DNA of 64,000 nt from Diploscapter coronatus (Eukaryota > Nematoda > Chromadorea > Rhabditida > Rhabditidae): NCBI GenBank assembly GCA_964036155.1, contig OZ038423.1, forward strand, positions 13,655,249 to 13,719,248, read 5' to 3'. A program made the translations under genes and the position numbers. The notes below the pieces were generated by a model that did not search any database, was not told the origin of the DNA, and was given only the letters and a program-made list of their open reading frames with translations. This document shows, piece by piece, positions 13,206-26,217 of the stretch. The stretch's first letter is position 1. The number at the start of each line of letters is the position of its first letter.

Positions 13206-16200
13206 ATGCCCCTAATCGGCTCTTCAACATCAGCAGCTCATTTTTTCACGCTGCCCTTCCGACGGAAGAAGCAACGGTGAGAATTAATTTTCAAGAGAAA
13301 AATCACAATTTAAAAATGATCAATTTCAAACTAGATTCAAAATGATGACAATGCATCGATATTATCGCGAATTATCATGGAATTCAGCGAATCTTCAATT
13401 TTCACATTCAGAATCATTAGTTTTACTGCAATTTTAATTGTGCAAAAAGTTTTATCGATATTTTCGAAATTGTATTTAAAAATTTCTCTTCGTGTTCTCT
13501 ATGAAATCATGCTTTACATACAAATTTTGAACAGGCAAAACTTTGAAGCCTATACACTTTTTACATGCAATATAAGATTTTTCTTGTTTTTTATATAAAA
13601 GTGCTTAGCGATGATGAATTATTTAAATCGATATGCCAATAATTTTAGAGATAATTTAGCCTATTGCATTTTCAGATACACAATCAACCAACCAGAGGAG
13701 ACGTACAATGTGATTTACCTGGGCAATGTTCTCACTGTGATGGCTCGCGGAGACAACTGCTATGAAAAACCTCTGTCATTGATTTGGAAGGCATACTGCA
13801 GCAGGAACCGATCCGATTTGGCCATGCAGTTAGAGGTTAAAATTTCGTTTTTTTCCTAGAAATTATTTTAAAAATTAGCATATTTTCTAAAACAAAAAAT
13901 AGCCGAATTTTCCAGATCACTCGATCAGGCCTAAAAGCAGAAACGAAACAACAAGGATTGACAGAGTACTGGGCTCATAGGTTGACTTTTGAATTATTTA
14001 TAGAAAATGCAGTTTCATAGCCTTAGTTAAAGACTTTTACTCATCAGTAGCGAAATATCGAAACTTACCATTGATATATTTTTGCAAGTTGCTTTCATTA
14101 GTTTTCATTCTAGCTACTCAGAAAAGGATAACTTTGTAACTTATTGGACAATTTTTATCAAATCATAGGTCTCTTATCAAGCATTCAAGTCCAAAATTGT
14201 CCGAAATCGAATATTTAAAGCATGTTCAAACCTCGTATAATTTGAAATCTAATTGCAATCATTTTAGGGTAACCTTCTCCGCTGCGCCTCCCCAATATCC
14301 CAAGGTGTTCTGCTGGATCTACAAGCACGACGGAAAGCGGTTGAAACCGGAACTTCGTTGCCACGCGGTTTTATGCAAAAAGAGCACCGAGCCTGCCATT
14401 ATCCATCATCGGTTACAGGACTTTTTGCACGCTGCGTTGCAGGTGATTGGTCGTTTCTTTATGAAAAGCTATATTCGAGGTATTTCCTGGGTTAAAATAG
14501 TATGGAGCATTCATTTGCATATTGAACATCACTATATTGTTTCATAGGTGGTCATTCATTTTTGGAATATTCTTGGGTTAAAACGACATAAACCTTATTT
14601 TTCACTATTAGATGGGCTAGGACAAGTTGCACAAATTTTGGTTACTTTTCAAATGATCGATCATAGGAATGGATTAGTATGGGAAAATTTTCTGGATTAA
14701 AAAATGAAGCGTATTTTTTGGAAGCTCTGCCATTACTTTGTAGGCAATCTTTCATTTTCGTGGAACACTGGATTATAGGATTTAGCTTTGAGAGCTTATT
14801 TTTGAGTGTTGTTCCGTAGAACACTTTCTAGAAAATTTGAGAGAAATTGCACAAAATTTCAAAACATTGCATTTTTCTGTACCATGAGTCAGGCCGTTTA
14901 CAGTCGATAGAATGTGGTCATGATGACAAAACCCAAAGGTAAAAGAATTCGCGAAATTTGCGAAACACGAGCGGTTTTGGGACTGATGAAACTAGTCGCA
15001 ACCTTGCACCGATGATATTGCTGAAAAATGCGTGCCTCTTACAAAAGAAAACTATCTTGTCTGCAATTTTGAAGCAGAGATGATGCGCTTAAAGAATATT
15101 TCTTGCAAAGCAACCTAGCTCCTTCAACGGATCGATCATGCAAACTCAATTTTGTATGAACTCAAAAGTTTTTGCAGTATACATACGAAGTTTAAAAATA
15201 TATTTTGCAAAATTCAAAACACACCCTGATTTCACAATAACAGTATAGTTCACGATCTCGGTACCATCGTAACAACTTAGGGCTATCATATTAGTGATTG
15301 TTCTGAAGATTGACTGTCGCGCTGATTAGATTACCGAAATTCCTTGCTTTTTTTAGGTTTCCGTTCTCATTTTCAAACCATCTTTTCCAACTGTCTTAAA
15401 TTTTTCGGTCATACTCGGAAAATTGCAGAAATTTCTAGAGTTCTGCTGAACACATCTAAAAATTACGGTCTAAGATAACTCATCCTAAATTATCTCGTAA
15501 AATCAAAAGTTCTAAAGCTATTTGGAAATTAAGAGAAATAGCATTTAGTAGAGCAGGGAAAAAGATTTCGTACTTTCCCGACTACTCTAAAAGGTTTAAA
15601 AATGCGCTAAAATTACCATAAGATAACTCAGCTCAAATTATCACGTTAAAAATTCACGATTCCACGTCAAAAATCGAGTCAGAATTGCTCATTCTGACTT
15701 GTAGATTATCACTGATTTCATCATAAATTATCCTAAAATCACATTTGATTAGGGTAGGGGACCAAAAATTTCCTAACCTACGAACAATGCGTGACCATAT
15801 TGACTTTCGCGACGAGTTGATAGGTTTACGGGAATTGTAATTAGGTGGCGGCCTTGTACTTTTTATGACTTAAAAATTACGCATGATGTTATCACCATGA
15901 GTTTACAAACTAGAAAACTTAAGAAAAAAAATTAACAAAAATAGTTTTAATTAATATCTTGGGTGTATAAAACAGTATTATGAGCGCTATCTCAGATTAA
16001 AAATATTTTGTTTAAACTTTCAAAATTCTTAAAACAGACATATAGCAGGAAAAGCTGCCTATATGTAGAACTGATGAATAAATTCCGATATTGTTTTTGG
16101 TTTGGCCGCAAATAGTCTATTGAATACTTGAAATCCAACATGTTTAGAGAGATTAACTTTGAAAATATAGTCGAAAAATCGAAGCAATGTTAAATATTAA

Positions 16201-17877
16201 TTAAATTTCAGGAATACAAGAGAGAAAAGCTGGCGGCTCAAAATGCTCGACTTACCGGATCGGCTGGGTGTCCGCGAAGGAAACTCCTCCTTCAAACGGG
16301 CAGTTTGAATTTCCGACCGCCGGTTAGCCGGTCGAGGTCCGCTCCGAGGCTGGGCAGCATAGACGAAGAACAGGAGGTAAATTTATTATCCTTAACTAAT
16401 TTAGAATTCAAGCTATTGCACTTAGTTTAACGCGTCTAAGAAAGATATTTGACAGTATTCATATTATTTATAAATTTCAACCTTTTCAAATCAAAAGTAG
16501 TTTAGAGATACCTTGATTCGTACCAAGATCACATGATTTTACAAGGTTTAAAATTTTCGCATCCCCTTGTGCGATATTTTGTATCCAAAAATCTTATTTC
16601 GATAGTCTACAATTTAACACTTTCGAATATTCGTTCCTACGCAAATTCTAGCCTAAAATTATCAGCCAAATCTACAAAATTCACTTGAGTTTTGAAATAT
16701 CGTCGCAACTTATTGGCGCGTGAAAATGTCATAAGGAAATGTTAACCACTAATTATCATAAATCTATGTTTCAGCGGAGTCTGAATAGATCATATGCAAA
16801 ATGGATTCAGTTGACCTTTTAAAATAGAGTTCTTAATGAGAAATTGTGACGTCATACATGCAAAATATGAAAATACCCTGCCATGATCTAGCTTCTAAAT
16901 AATTGTTTACTATCATTATTGGAAATTTTCAAATGCTATTTTGGCTTAAATAATGATGATTTAAAAGAAACATTTAGGATGATGAGGTTTCGGATACTGA
17001 GTCCGTCTGTTATCGAGCTGCGCCCGACAGACCTTCAAATGGTTCGTACTGCGGTAGCGATCAGTCACCCAATGAATCTTTATCTGGTATGGATCTTTGA
17101 ATGACATTTTAACATTAAAGTGGATTCAAAATTTTAAATGACTGAATGAAACTTTACCCGACCAGTCGAGCTGCTTTCAAGAGAGTACCATAGTAAAATT
17201 CTGAAAATAATAGCTCTAGAAATGTTGAGGAAAAATAATAAGAAGAAAATAATTCGTTGAGTTTGCAGCCTCCGGAGCTTCATCGACATCGTCGGCTTCT
17301 GGTCCCTCGTCAGTGTGTTCGGACGAGGAGAGACGTTGTCAGAAGGAAAAAGACGATCGAAGACTCTGCAGGGGCGAGCCAGATAGTCTGTCCGATGAAA
17401 GCGGTAGGGTATTTTGAGTTGTGCATTCGGATTCGAGAACTTTCGGAATTTGTCATTCTGGAACATTGTAACGGTAATATACCTCCAATAGAAAGTTTTT
17501 AGAGGTACGAAAGTTTTCTGGATCCGAAAATGAATTCTTTTATAGTCAATGTCTTATTGAGTTTCAAACTTTGCAATTTTCTGAATAAAGTCCGAACTCA
17601 AAAACTCATCCTGTCTTGACCACGATGAAATGTATTTGCTAGAAAATTTACCTGATATTTGAATAGCTTAACTCTCATACCTTATATTGATGAAAAACAC
17701 CGGAATTTGATATTAAAATTTTGAAGCATATATAATCTTCATAAATTTCCAGGCTACCACGAAGACGGGAAACTGAACCGCGAACTAAGCGAAGAACTAT
17801 ATTATTCGGATTCCGAGCTCGTAATTTTGGAAGAGGACTTTGATGACACCGTTACGGAGCAGGTCACGCCTCTGTGA
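13206..17877 (+). CDS. FAM43-like PID/PTB-domain adaptor protein (8 exons)
   Basis: Exons: 13206-13276, 13676-13835, 13916-13980, 14268-14442, 16212-16376, 16978-17086, 17269-17403, 17753-17877. They join in phase to 334 residues. The ATG lies directly after a TTCCAG acceptor, as in a trans-spliced nematode start. Residues about 24-160 form a phosphotyrosine-interaction (PID/PTB) fold like vertebrate FAM43A/B: a YNVIYLGNVLT strand near residue 36, FCWIYKHDG, then LRCHAVLC and a C-terminal helix ending in QEYKREKLAAQ. A Pro/Arg/Ser-rich segment with a KLLLQTGSLNFRPP-type motif follows, as in FAM43, then an acidic Ser-rich tail. By family knowledge PTB domains bind NPxY-type peptides; the ligand is unknown. 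Intron 4 (14443-16211) is unusually long. Domain call strong; paralogue identity not determinable here. Confidence 0.9.
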
Positions 17878-19280
17878 AATTGAAATATCGAGTTTTATTC
17901 TTTGTCTGAATATTTTGATACATTCCCAAGTGGGAGAGCGAACAGTAGCCAAAAGATTAGAAATGATGGAGATTCAATACGATTTTAAGAAAGTATGTTT
18001 CGAGAAAATTTAGATATTTTAGTATTGTCTTGACAGTTCGTCTATATCAAAACTTTAAAAAAATAGCCATGAATGAATATTTTCCTTAAAATATGAAATA
18101 TCTTGAAACATAACTTTGAAAAATCACTTTGACTCGATACTATATGCAAAATAGCTCTATCTTCACCAATATCGTTTCCTTTTTCATTTCTTTTCTGTAA
18201 ATTTTGAAGACAAATCATCATCAACGAATTTCTAGTGCCACTATCTCAAGCATAATATCCATGCTTATAATTTCATAAAATTCCCCTCTACATATATTAT
18301 TTTCATGAGACGCAATTTTTGCTGATTACGGTGTACGTGTTTCATATTCATACTAAACTTTATATATTTGGTTTTAAGAGGCGTTTATCAAATATCGAGA
18401 ATCCTTCGAAAGTACACGAATTTCCTGGATATTTTGAAATTTTGAAAGATTCCTGGTAGTTCTATTCTAGCAAATTCTATCTATTTGGTATGTTGCCGAG
18501 ATTAGAGACATCGAAATTTCCTGCTCTTCATGAATTGTTTTTTTGTGAAAAATGGAGAGTTCGATGTTAGCCCTAAAAAAACCTTTCTGTGATTCCTACT
18601 TCAAATTTCAGAATCCTGACATAGATCTTAAAATATTCCTTGGAAAAGTCATCCAAATCCTCTTCATCAACATGTTTTCGTTTTAAAATTGGATTTATTT
18701 TTCAAGAAGCACATACAATTTGTTCATGCTAGTTTTTGCTTTGTTCACAATTTCACCTACTTTGTATACGAGGCTTACTCCTACAATCATTTACAACTAG
18801 TGCCATTTTAAAATTATTCGCAACTATCTGATCATGCATTTACAACAACCCCTCTGCGTTTACAAAAATGAACCATGAAAATCCAACTTATTTTATTTGA
18901 AGCATTTATGATTTTTTACTCGAAATCATAAATAAATTGTATTTATCAGAAAAAAATGTGCAATAAAATATTATTTGGAAAATCGCCCGCATTGGAGAGA
19001 AAATAAATGGAGATCACACTTGACAATATAGAAATCTTATCGAATAAATGACAAACGGGGAGATAGAAGTTTTGCAGGTACAAATCAAGGGATTTCGAGA
19101 TCTACACTTTACATAAATTCAGGTAAATATGGTTAAATGTTAAAATATCATAACTTCCGAAATAAAATAACTTCATGATGAAAAATGAAATCGACTCTCT
19201 ACTATCATTGTTTAATCTAAAATAAAAGAATAACACAACAAATGAGTAAAAAACCAGTAAACATTTCAAATTTTAGAAAC
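17878..19280. other. Intergenic, convergent 3' ends
   Basis: This lies between the + strand FAM43-like stop and the - strand receptor stop, so it holds the 3' UTRs of both. Several AATAAA-like words occur from about 18930 to 19040. No further coding exon was recognised. Confidence 0.6.
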
Positions 19281-22205
19281 TTATGGATATTGGAAAGCAG
19301 CTGTGTTGATTTGAATGAACGATGGTGTAATAGGACTGCCAGCGCCCTGCTCGACGCCTAAGCTGATGCACGAAGGTCGTCCAGATTCGTCAAAACTTCC
19401 GACTTTATTCGAATCGAGAGAGAATCGAGGTGCCATCGAATTCTGAAAATAAGAAATTAGTTTGGTGTAAAGATGCCGCTTTTAATTTAAACTTGAATAT
19501 AATTTTTAATAAAAATATCTGCTCAGATTTGGATATCATTTGGTAGATGTTGTGACAATATGATAGCATGTAATTATTATGACTAAAAGTGTTGAATTTT
19601 GTCTGACCCTCTATGATGTGATTTGCTTTTTAGAATGATTTCATGTGTTTCAAGTAATGGCTACCTTGAATAATTATGAAGTCATTATTCTTCACAAACT
19701 ATGATTTCATAATTATGCAAAAATGGTGATAATTGAATGATGAGCTGCTTGTTTGTGCTGCATGAAATTTTATGTTAAAATATTATGTTTTCTCTTTGAT
19801 TTGATCATATCTTGGTACTGTAAATAAAATGTCGTTTTTCATCTGAGCTTCAAAATATATTGTATTATTGTGATATGACATAATTATTCTAGCTGTATGC
19901 TTTTAACTAGCGAAATTCCAAAACTAACCCTTTCTTTGGTGTTGGTAATAGTCGTTTTCGACGTTGTTACGAAATACTGTCCATCCCCGACTGAGTATTC
20001 TTGAGTTTGCTCTACTTTGATCAGGAAGCTAACACACCAGCCCTAAAATAGCCAAATCACTTGCAACTTTCCGTTATGTCTAATAAATCTTAAATTCGAC
20101 ATTTCACTAATAATATCACCCCAAAATACCTATAGCCTTCATGAATTTTGGAGGCGTTTTTATCGCTTATTTTTAGCAATATCATTTGCAAGATTTTATG
20201 CTGCTAGATGCGTCAGAAAAGCGACATTTTCGAATTTTCACCTGGAAAAATCGCATTTTTGAGTAAACAATTTTAGCGTCGGGATTGTTATGGAAATGCT
20301 AAAAATGCCCAGGTGATTTTGCAAGAAACAACGAGACAGAAGAGTTGTCGGAATCGGTGGTTCTTGATAATCTAGACCAATGGCTTAGAGTTCTACAAAA
20401 TAAGTCAACGTAATAAGATTGAAATGCAGTTGAATTTTAAAGCGTTTTGAAACTTACCGAAAATTTAACATTGGTCCAGATTCTGGGGATATGATATTGA
20501 ATAAAAATTGCAGTTGGAAGAAGGAACGACATGAAGATTGCATAGACAATTTGGAATTCGCTTCTTGATGGGAATCCTGAAAATCGATTTTTAAAATATT
20601 ATTGATTATTTAAACTTACCATTAGTCAAAATAAGTTGTTTGATGAGTTCAAAAGCTCCGATGACGCACAACAAAATCGACAGATTGACACCTCGCGATG
20701 AGTAATATGGGAGAGTGTTTGGCTCGAGAATATCGCCTAAAATCCGTATGACTATTTTTACATCAGATAACGATTTGAATGAAGAATTAATGATTGTAAA
20801 TTTATGCTATGAGAGTTTTCGGAAAAATTTATAAATTTTGCCATAATTGTTTCCAATTCTACCGACGAGTGAATATAATTTAATATTCGTTTTTAACACA
20901 TGTAAACTTCTAAAGCATATTTTTAAATTTCAATTTACCTTGTCCCTGCCCATAAATCGAGCTGACAATATGTCTTGGTCTATTGACGACTCTGGACAGA
21001 ACTTTGATTCTTCGAATGATAATCAAGATATAGAGAATCGTGATGATTACTGCTAGCATAACTCTCATTGCCGTGCTCGAAACCACAAAGCCAAACTGAA
21101 ATTTTGAAAATGAACAAAAATATATTCAAAAAATCTTGATCTTCACCAAAAATTCTGTTTTCTTGGCAGCAAGATTGAATTTGAATTTTTTTTTTTTTTT
21201 GTTAAATTATAGTTTTATCCTTACATGAAAGTCCTTATTAGCCCATTCGATTTCTCCTCCGGCCAGCATCTCAAAGTGCATTTGCGGATCGTCCAAAAAT
21301 GGAGCCACCGCCAAAATAAACGGAAACAGAATTTGAATGAATGTAGCGAAAAACGCAATTCCGCAGTTCCAGATCTGAAAATTTGGGTCTAATTAGTATT
21401 TTTTTTTTAAATTGAGGATATCTTTTTAAAATTTAAATCTATTTTCATCAGTTTATGATGACAAAATTGAAGCTAATGAAGATACTGGTGATCAGATCTG
21501 TTCTTTTTATCATTTACTCACAATCGAATTAGAAGTTGTTAGCAAACTCGCAAAAAATAATTTCTTTAAGCTTGAGTAAAATTTACCGAATCAATCTGAG
21601 TCCGCTTGAAAGTGATGGATACAATTCTGCTGAAAGCAAGAGTGTAGAACGAGAAAGTTTGGCAGCCGAAGGCGTAAACTCCACAGAACCAAACCGTGTT
21701 TGGAGAGGGTTTTGATGCGCTAAAATAATCTTTTTATCAGGTTTTAAAGTTTCATATGTTAATTTATGGTTTATATTTACTCATACAATTTATCAGCCAG
21801 GCCGAAAAGATATCTAAATTTTATCAACCGAAAGAAACACATTTCAAACTTTAAAATATTCAAGATATGTCACATTAGATATTGCCCGACTTCCAACTGA
21901 TTGCTTATAAAATTTATCTAAATAAAATCTTAATGACCCACTCTTTCTCATCCGGGTTATAGATATTGACGAGCAGAAATACCATTGTCAGACAATTCGC
22001 CAAACAAGCTAACAATAAATGCTGCAGGAAATAGCATCGGTTGTCGCTGAAAATTGGAACTTGAATAAATTTTGCGAGTGTTTAAATTCAAAACTTACGT
22101 TTGGCCCTTGTTCAGCATATAATGAATGAAATACAGATTCCAAATAATCGCCAGAATTTCCAAAATCGTGGTAGCGAAGAGAAAATCAGTCTCGAAGACA
22201 TGCAT
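19281..22205 (-). CDS. Seven-transmembrane serpentine chemoreceptor, SRG-superfamily-like (9 exons)
   Basis: Exons in transcript order (all -): 22205-22099, 22046-21942, 21719-21587, 21374-21225, 21095-20939, 20736-20620, 20576-20458, 20042-19929, 19442-19281. They give 387 residues. Seven hydrophobic spans are visible: about 9-30, 40-66, 79-107 (with FSFYTLAFSRIVSIT), 117-141, 166-193, 233-253 and 265-288. A hydrophilic tail of roughly 95 residues, rich in Ser/Thr, follows. The TM3 end and overall layout resemble nematode SRG-superfamily receptors (srg/srv/srx/srxa); which family is not clear. Role by family: G-protein-coupled chemosensation in ciliated neurons. The donor of exon 2 (GTGGGT) is weak but is the only one that keeps phase. 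The start is the first in-frame ATG after a TTTTTCAG site; a further 5' exon at 24399-24429 could extend the N-terminus. Confidence 0.82.
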
Positions 22206-24913
22206 TTTAATGAAGCTCTGAAAAATAACAATTTTTGTGACTATTCTAGCGTTTTATATGAAAAATAGTCGAAATATAAATTTAAACGCTTGTTTAATCA
22301 AATAATCTAGAAAAACCGATGAAATAACTTAAAAACGGGAGAAAATTAAGTAACAAAATTTGTAAAATCATGTCTTTGAAAGTAAGAATTTCAGATGTCG
22401 ATGTGCTTTTGAAGAGATCTTATCTTATATACGGGGGCTGGAGAGATAACTTCGATAATTATAGTGCAAATTGAGGGAGGATGGAAAATGCCGCGGAAAA
22501 TTGAAGAGTTTAAGCAATAATTATCGATAATTTACGGGCACGGTTTCTAGGAGAAATGTTCATGACATTAAGAAAATTCATAATAAACAGGTATTATTTG
22601 TACAAAATAATTTTTTGGAAATGTTAGGACAACCTTTCGGAAGCTGAAAAATTCAAATAGGATAGGGAAGATTTTGTCTGAATCATTGAACTGAACTTTA
22701 AATCTCAGTATGAGCGAGAAAAATACAAAGTGATTGAAATTTTAAGAGTACATTTTGGTGGTAAGAAAATTGAAAACTTATTATCCATTATATTTTTCAA
22801 ATAAAATGACAAATTCTGACTCATTCATCTAAAAACTCGTCCATAGTCGCTTTATGAAAACAAAACTCAGAAAGTATCTTTTCAAAAGCAACTAAAATAG
22901 TAAAGGGAAAAAAGTCTCATAAAATATAATAATTTTATATCACTTGTTGGTATCAATATTTTTTGCAATTTATTCACATTCAGATATTAGCCAGACAAAC
23001 TTATCAAATATTTCTCTCGAAAATAATAAGAAGAAAACAAACTGTACAAGTGAGAGCTGTAATTAATACTTGCTGTTCAAACGAATCGTTATAATGGAGC
23101 AATTTTGTTAGAATTTGAAAGTTAGAGGATTCCCAAGGGATAAATTAAAGCCTTCGAGAAATCTTTTGCAAATTATTACTTGGAATTGCAATCTAGTGAG
23201 TTTTTAGGAAAATGGTTCGTGAAATTATCTAAGAGTTTCTTGATTTAATTAGCATATTAAGGAAGGCTAACTACTTGAATGATAATTAGAGGGGAATTAT
23301 GAAGCGTTCTAGATTCAGTTTCAGACATTTTTCATTAAATCAAAACTTGAAAAGGTGAATTTTAAGAAGATAAATTCTATTTCGGTTAATGAAATTACAA
23401 ATTTGAATTTTGCAGAGCTAATTTGAAACTCTCCTCCGGTTTAAAGTCGAATGGAATAAGAAATCTTTGCAAAGTCTCATTAATGAAATGTTCATATTCA
23501 CCATTCTAATGATCACATTTTCAGGTTTCAAGTTTTGAAAGTCTTTTATGTTTTAGAGAGCAAACCAATTTTCGCGCTAACTAGAACGATCATAATAAAT
23601 GAAGTTATGTGAAACTATTAGATTAAACCATGATTATGGATATAAGCTTAAAACAGGCTAAAATATTATATCGTGTTTTGATAAGTGGTTGAAGTACGAA
23701 GAACTAGACGCTAATGACATCAAGGATACAAAATTTGTTTAGACCTCGCTTCAAAATGGGTACAAATTCGGATTTTGAAGCTGAATTTTAGCAAAATAAT
23801 ACAATTTGTAATCAATTGGCACGCGGAGAAATGCAAAATGTGAAAAATATGAAATCGTACAAATTACAACGTCACTTACTACAACAATAACCGAACGAAT
23901 ATTGAGATTTTTGAAAGAAAATAAGAATGAAATGAAATTTATGAAATGAGCTATATTTTATTCTTTTCAATAATTGCACATTAGTGGAATTCAATTTGGC
24001 TTACATATCAGATAGAAGGAAATCGTAATTCAACAAAGTACCAGAACCCATTTCGTATAAATATTTCGTGAAACTTATTGAATAAATTTGAGATAACAAT
24101 TAAGGAATTTTTGGGACAGTAAATTTCTAAACCACGACAGGTTAATCTAGCATCTTTTATATACGTGTCTAGAAGAGGGTAAAGAATAAAATAATAATCA
24201 AATGAGGCATTCGAAAATGCGAAAATTCATGGCTGCTTTCGATAAATTTAGCCACGAAATTTCCAAAACACGATTTTAAGATAAAGCAGCCATTAAATGG
24301 TTTGAATCTAAGTAGTGAAACTCCATTTTATTTTGTTCGGCCGACATTTTCTCGATTTTTCACCTGGTTTCCAAAATATATGTGGATGTTTTTCTCACCT
24401 TCAGCTGACTGCGTGGTGAATCTAGAACACTGAAAATCTCTTGGTCTATGTTTTAAGATGCAATTTGAAGGCTAGATGAAATGTAAAGTTTTTAGCATTG
24501 GGTAATCAAAAATGCTTCTACGACGACACTGTTAAACTTTCGAATTTTACGCAATCACTACGCTTGTTGAATGGGTATTTTCGGTGAGACTATTGAGATT
24601 GGTGATTGTAGAGAATTTCGATTGTTGGTCCTATTTTGGGTGCAAGTAAATCGTTTTATTACAATATTTTGATCGGTACTAAAATTTGATTGGCATAATA
24701 TGATAATAATAATCGGTTAGCGAGGATTGGTTTGGAGAGTTTTATTCTTCATTATGGATAGTTCACACAATCAAATATTCCATACGTTCTGAAAAATAAA
24801 GTGTTTATATAAAACCTTGCAAACTTTCATCCATAGAATCTCAAATTGACAATAATAAATAACACTTTTATTTGAATCAAAATATGAACTATAAATTATA
24901 TCGCTACCGTACT
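22206..24913. other. Intergenic/5' region of the serpentine receptor
   Basis: No coding exon with a continuous model. On the - strand a 31-base segment at 24399-24429 is bounded by a TTTTCAG acceptor and a GTGAGA donor and could be an upstream exon of the receptor, implying an intron of about 2.2 kb. Otherwise AT-rich with no recognised element. Confidence 0.45.
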
Positions 24914-25243
24914 GTGCTTATCGTACTGAAATTTCTTCGTTTTTGAATTTTTGGTGTCGATAATTTGAATCTATTCGCTGGTCAGACAACTTTCGCAATT
25001 TGCCTGACTCAGCGCCTTTCCTAGATTACACATCTGCTATGTTTTTTCTCCTCTCTTTTCTCTGCAATTCTCTACCGTGCCTAAAACTTGGTTCTTTCTA
25101 TCGGACAGGGTAGAACACGACTGCTCTGTTATTTTGTCCCATTCCAAAGATGAAATAAATCTTCAAACTGGACTAAGGCTCAAGTCAAACTGCATGGACA
25201 GAATAGTGCCCTCGAGAGCACCCGAGAAAGTAACCGGACAGAA
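24914..25243 (+). repeat. Dispersed repeat, copy A
   Basis: This segment aligns by eye with 34142-34505 in the same orientation. Shared blocks include CTCTACCGTGCCTAAAACT, the GACAGGG-AGAACACG-CTGCTCTG block, TGTTATTTTGTCCCATT, GATGAAATAAAT and AGCACCCGAGAAAG. No obvious terminal inverted repeats were found. An open frame through it is not preserved in copy B, so it is treated as a non-coding or decayed mobile sequence. It ends about 50 bases before the first recognisable exon of the truncated SRH-like receptor. Confidence 0.75.
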
Positions 25244-25294
25244 ACGAGAGCCAGAAATTACCGTACTTTCATATATGTGATTTAAGAAATTTAG

Positions 25295-26217
25295 AAAAAG
25301 AAATCTATTATCTCGGAAAATCCATGGTACGGATTATTGGAGAGTTTCGAAGTAGTTGACACGATCGTAATGTTTATTAATTTGGGGATTGGGGGGATTT
25401 TCATGCATGTAGTAAGTTTTATGTAGCTTTGAATGGCGATTAAGTTCATTTTTATTGAAACTGATATTAGAACAAAATTGTTTTCTGTGAGTTATCTTCA
25501 AGATTGTTTCAGATTTAATAGTTTCCCTGTAAATTGAAATAATTTTCAGTGGTGCGGTTTGTCTGTAGCTCTAGCGATAATGACCAGAAAAACGTTGAAA
25601 CGGCACACTTTTTCGAAAGCCTCTCAAAGACGGCAAATTTATTTGCTCAAACTTCTTGTCATACAGGTGATTACTGAAACTAAAGAATGAGCATTTTTGG
25701 AGTATCAATATCGAAATAAAAATTTTCAAGTGAATTAATTAACAACAAAGCGGAATTACTAGTTTGAATTTTCATTTTTAAATGAAAGATTAACCTCAGA
25801 ATGATTTAAAATAGTAATGCAGAAAAATTCACCTTGATTTTGAGTTCAATTTCGCAGAAAGCACTCATTAGGTGGTTCACATACTATAAATGACAATTCA
25901 TCGTGATTAAAACACAATTTGATTGAGTAAAGCGTAAAAATATTTCCTGAAAAAAGAATAAAGCACCAAAATAAGAAAAAAACATCTTTTTGAAATACCA
26001 AATTTAGACCCTGATACCTCTCTGTATAGACGGAATTGGTGTGACTAGTCTCGGTTTTTATAATTTGGCTCGCTATTTGCTTGGATATACAAATAGCTTC
26101 AACTTGAAGTACATCACTGAATTTATCCTGCCGATGCTCTGCTTGTACGGACCCTTCAACGGGGTTTTATTGATAGTTTGTACTACACCTTATAGGGAGT
26201 TTACGCAGAATGTTTAA
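25295..26217 (+). pseudogene. 5'-truncated SRH/STR-superfamily chemoreceptor
   Basis: Three exons join in phase: about 25295-25411, 25550-25666, 26008-26217 (stop TAA). The product covers only the C-terminal half of a seven-TM receptor. TM5 ends in IGGIFMHV, then comes an intracellular loop with TRKTLKRHTFSKASQRRQ, then LLKLLVIQTLIPLC, the hallmark TM6 entry of SRH/STR-type receptors. TM7 carries ITEFILPMLCLYGPFNG and the terminal TTPYREF. TM1-TM4 and a start codon are not found upstream; dispersed repeat copy A lies in that position. The exons kept are clean, with no internal stop or frameshift, so the loss may be recent, or distant 5' exons may exist. An AATAAA lies at 26472. Confidence 0.75.

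Noticed and set aside
17134..17466. 110-codon - strand frame
   Set aside because: Antisense to exon 7 of the FAM43-like gene.
25077..25280. 67-codon frame over dispersed repeat copy A
   Set aside because: The frame is broken at the aligned place in copy B, so it is not a conserved coding sequence.
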